This document shows, in pieces, positions 61,499 to 64,000 of a DNA stretch of 64,000 nt. Each line of letters opens with the position of its first letter. Positions within the stretch are counted from its first letter, which is position 1. A program made the translations under genes and the position numbers. A model generated the notes under the pieces. That model was not told the DNA's origin, made no database searches, and saw only the letters and a list, made by a program, of their open reading frames with translations. Location of the stretch: positions 1-64,000 of the forward strand of contig JAJRXX010000017.1 of NCBI GenBank assembly GCA_024276075.1, written 5' to 3'. This stretch comes from Planctomycetota bacterium. GTDB lineage: Bacteria; Planctomycetota; Phycisphaerae; Phycisphaerales; Phycisphaeraceae.

Positions 61499-63001
61499 TT
61501 ATGACGCCGCCCTTAGGCCCACCACGAGATCGCCAAAGTACTTCTTCGCCTCGCCCACGAGGTAGAAGCTGCCCGCCACGACGATCAGGTCCTCTCGGCT
61601 CACCGCGCGCGACGCCAATCGCAGCGCCTCGGTCAGGTTCGGCGCGGTTTGCATCATCTTGCCCGACAACTCAGCAAACTCACTCGCTAGATCAGCAGGC
61701 TCCATTGCCCGGGGATTCGCTTTGGCACGGGTGAAGATCACCTTGTCAGCTCCCAGAGAAACCTGCTTGAGCATGCCGTGGTAGTCCTTGTCCTGGCCGC
61801 ACCCGAAGATCAGCACCAGCGAGTCGTAAGCGATGAACGCGCCCAGCGAACGGATCAGCGCCTGGATCGACGTGGCGTTGTGAGCGCCGTCGACCAAGAC
61901 CTTTGGCTTGTCGCAGACCTGCTCCATTCGGCCGGCCAGAGTCGTCTGGGTTAGACCATGCGTGACTTGTTCGTCTGAGATGTTAAACCCGCTGCCTTTG
62001 AGCTTGTCGAGGATAGCCAGCGCCAGGCCGCAGTTGTGCGCCTGGTGCTCGCCACGCAGCGGCACCGCCAAATGCTCCCACCGGCTCGTGGACGTCGTGA
62101 GACACACGCGTGTGTGTGGGCCAAGCTCTCGGCTGGCTTCAAAACGGTAGCTGAATTCCAGCTCCGTGCCTACGTACTCCAGTGTCGTACCCGTTTCCTG
62201 AGCGATGAGGTTCAGCGCCTCACCGGTCGCGGGGTTTTGCGCCACGCTTACCGCGGGGATGCTCTTCTTGAAGATGCCCGCTTTTTCCGTGGCGATCGTG
62301 GCAAGGTCGTTGCCCAGCACATTCGTGTGATCGATGCTGATATGCGTGATGCCACACACCAATGGCGTAACCACGCTCGTCGCGTCGAGCCGTCCGCCCA
62401 GCCCCGTCTCGAGCACCGCGATGTCAACCGCTTCATTCGCGAAGTAGCGCAGCGCCGTCGCCGTCAGAATTTCAAAATACGTCAAGCCCTGGTTGCCGCC
62501 CAGCGTCTTTTCGTACGCAGCGATCTGCTTAAAACTCTCGATCATGTCGGATTGGCTGATGACCTGTCCGTTGATCGAGACCCGCTCACGCACGTCGACC
62601 AGGTGCGGGCTGCTGTACAACCCCACCGCGTAGCCGCTGGCTCGGAGCATGCTCGAAACCATTGCACAGGTCGAACCTTTGCCCTTGGTGCCCGCCACAT
62701 GCACAAATTTAATCTGCTGATGCGGGTTCCCCAGCTTCCCTAAGAGCTTCCTCATCCGATCCAGATTAAACGTTCGGGTATTGTACGGCACCACCCGCAT
62801 TACTTCATGGTTGATATGCGAGTTGAGCCATCTCAATGCACTGTTGTAAGTCGTTATTGTAATGCCGCTTAAATTCGGCGAAGCCTTTTTTGTGGCCGGG
62901 GATTTGCCGTTTCCTTTGGCGGATTGACGGGTTGAAGCCGTTCCTGAAGCGGTACGGCTGGATCGACGCTTGGTTTTAGATGTGGCAGTAGATGTGACCA
63001 T
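61499..63001 (-). CDS. folC: Folylpolyglutamate/dihydrofolate synthase
   Basis: This 500-residue Mur-ligase-fold enzyme adds glutamates to folates and may also form dihydrofolate from dihydropteroate. The P-loop is HVAGTKGKGSTC (near 101-112); the Mg and carbamoyl-Lys region and SSPHLVDVRERV follow; the C-terminal ligase domain has VDGAHNATSIQAL and LIFGCGQDKDYHGM. An N-terminal extension of about 45 residues is rich in Lys, Ser and Thr. A start inside it cannot be excluded. It is a single gene next to an efflux operon. Confidence 0.92.
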   Translation of the reverse strand: MVTSTATSKTKRRSSRTASGTASTRQSAKGNGKSPATKKASPNLSGITITTYNSALRWLNSHINHEVMRVVPYNTRTFNLDRMRKLLGKLGNPHQQIKFVHVAGTKGKGSTCAMVSSMLRASGYAVGLYSSPHLVDVRERVSINGQVISQSDMIESFKQIAAYEKTLGGNQGLTYFEILTATALRYFANEAVDIAVLETGLGGRLDATSVVTPLVCGITHISIDHTNVLGNDLATIATEKAGIFKKSIPAVSVAQNPATGEALNLIAQETGTTLEYVGTELEFSYRFEASRELGPHTRVCLTTSTSRWEHLAVPLRGEHQAHNCGLALAILDKLKGSGFNISDEQVTHGLTQTTLAGRMEQVCDKPKVLVDGAHNATSIQALIRSLGAFIAYDSLVLIFGCGQDKDYHGMLKQVSLGADKVIFTRAKANPRAMEPADLASEFAELSGKMMQTAPNLTEALRLASRAVSREDLIVVAGSFYLVGEAKKYFGDLVVGLRAAS

Positions 63002-63521
63002 AGGGCGAGAGTTTAGCAGGGGTGGGCTTAAACGTCAAATTTTTACATGTAAATCGTGTTATAACTTGTAGTTATTCTAATTTTTCAAGCCTTCCGATCG
63101 CACGGATCGTCTTCTATTACAAACCATTAACCGTTTCGTAATACGTCACAGCTATGCCCAATGTTTATGGATTTTGCGATTCTTTGATTATAACGCCCAA
63201 TCAGCGCCGTTGGCCTAGCCAGGGTGTCGCACGACGTTAGAGCAGATGGCGTAACTAGCGCATTTTCGTTTTTGATCGCAACAGATTCTCACAACGATCT
63301 CGCGACCGGTCAGCGTGGCGGGGCTACGCTCACTGCGCCCAGCCACGCACAACGATAAACCAGATCAAACTATACTGACAGATAGATACAAGGGAGCGGG
63401 CCCACATGAAAGAGAGTATCGATCGTCAAGCCGTACTGCCGTACACGAAACTGAAAAATGCTCTAGCCGACAGTTTTAATATAGTGTCAAAGTGTTAATT
63501 CAACTGGGGCACAGGATTCTG
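63002..63521. other. Gene-free region upstream of efflux gene
   Basis: It holds an AT-rich stretch (63040-63200) likely containing the divergent promoters, a lone element arm TTAGAGCAGATGGCGTAA (63237-63254), and the complete element at 63256-63465. Confidence 0.6.
63256..63465. repeat. Enlarged TA-element
   Basis: The ends TAGCGCATTTTCGTTTTTGA and GAAACTGAAAAATGCTCTA match the 48198-48326 copy. This copy is about 80 bases longer. The added sequence sits between ACAACGA and AGGGAGCGG of the core, and includes GCGTGGCGGGGCTACGCTC, a further hairpin-like stretch. Confidence 0.8.
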
Positions 63522-64000
63522 ATGACCAATCAGACGAACCCAATCTCTCGCCGCCAGCCACGCGCGGTGTTAGCTGTGTGGTGCTGTGTGGCTATCGGGC
63601 TGATCGGCGCTGATGATCTTGCAATGGGCCAGCAGCAGGGCGGCCCACCCCCAGCGATGGTCCGTGTCGGTGCGGTCGAACAGCGCACGCTCCAGGCACG
63701 GTCCGACGTCGTGGGGCAGTTGCGCGAGGTGCGTCGAGTTGTGGTCGCCGCTGAGCGCCCCGGGCGGATCGTCGAGATACCCGTCGAAGAAGGCGACGTT
63801 TTGATCGGTAAACAGACCGTATTGGCACAGATCGACGACGTCTGGGCACGGCTGGATCAAACCGCTGCCCAGGCACAGCTCAAGCAGACACAAGCCACCG
63901 TCGCCGTGGCACAGGCGCAGCTCGACCAAGCCACACGCGATCGCAAGTACCTCGACGGGTTGCTCAAAGCCGGCTCAGCCAAGCCCAAGGAAGTCAACGA
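63522..64000 (+). CDS. RND efflux periplasmic adaptor (partial)
   Basis: The first 159 codons of an HlyD/AcrA-type membrane fusion protein are visible. It begins MTNQTNPISRRQ, with a signal-anchor helix (about 14-33). A barrel-sandwich half follows (VVVAAERPGRIVEIPVEEGD), then the coiled-coil hairpin (AQLKQTQATVAVAQAQLDQA, RDRKYLDGLLKAG). Such adaptors link an inner-membrane RND pump to an outer-membrane channel. The window ends before the C-terminus. The RND pump gene is expected next. Confidence 0.85.
   Translation, partial: MTNQTNPISRRQPRAVLAVWCCVAIGLIGADDLAMGQQQGGPPPAMVRVGAVEQRTLQARSDVVGQLREVRRVVVAAERPGRIVEIPVEEGDVLIGKQTVLAQIDDVWARLDQTAAQAQLKQTQATVAVAQAQLDQATRDRKYLDGLLKAGSAKPKEVN

Overview
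The window is a bacterial chromosome segment of roughly 55-60% GC. I infer a planctomycete of the class Phycisphaerae. The signs are a prepilin-like protein with an N-terminal methylation motif and C-terminal FPDG motif, a PEP-CTERM protein, an AmmeMemoRadiSam A-B fusion, a Lys-rich DksA-type protein beside lspA, and many small palindromic repeats between genes. No 16S rRNA is present, so this placement is inference.

Layout. 0.1-13 kb: a basic secreted coiled-coil protein, a SWIM/SNF2 helicase, a CPBP protease, a PD-(D/E)XK nuclease-like protein, MsrA, a methyltransferase, a REP-associated tyrosine transposase (RAYT), sulfite reductase and UDP-glucose dehydrogenase. 13.1-13.5 kb: tmRNA (ssrA). 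13.47-23.27 kb: a 9.8 kb integrative element inserted in the 3' end of ssrA between 35-bp direct repeats. It carries a tyrosine integrase, small HTH proteins, two unknown proteins, a type II restriction-modification module with a controller protein, and decayed fragments. Just beyond its right end lies a fragment of a second integrase. 23.7-32.3 kb: a rhodanese/chemoreceptor operon facing a phosphate-porin-like gene, then a TVP38-DUF547 fusion with a mercuric-reductase-like flavoprotein. 32.7-41 kb: a PEP-CTERM protein, AmmeMemoRadiSam genes, a prepilin-like protein, dksA-like and lspA, and a GATase interrupted by a repeat. 41-64 kb: mainly housekeeping genes (thrC, proS, CCA-adding enzyme, DedA, YggS, a Ser/Thr kinase, priA, mutS, citrate synthase, dus, folC), a secreted protein with a duplicated domain, and the start of an efflux adaptor cut by the window edge.

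The most unusual feature is a dense family of about 100-210 bp elements with TA at both ends and inverted ends beginning TAGAGC. They carry REP-type hairpins in their centre. One copy lies inside another at a TA dinucleotide. Four sit in the stop codon of a gene (SNF2, chemoreceptor, yggS, priA), and in each case removing the element on paper restores a stop codon. One sits in frame inside a GATase gene and adds exactly 49 codons. The RAYT is flanked by the same hairpin that fills several elements, so a two-part mobile system (TA-element arms plus REP core) is plausible. The second notable feature is the integrase, whose C-terminus is encoded differently when integrated (ending in ssrA) and, as predicted, in the excised circle (ending in a conserved-looking tail coded at the element's other end).
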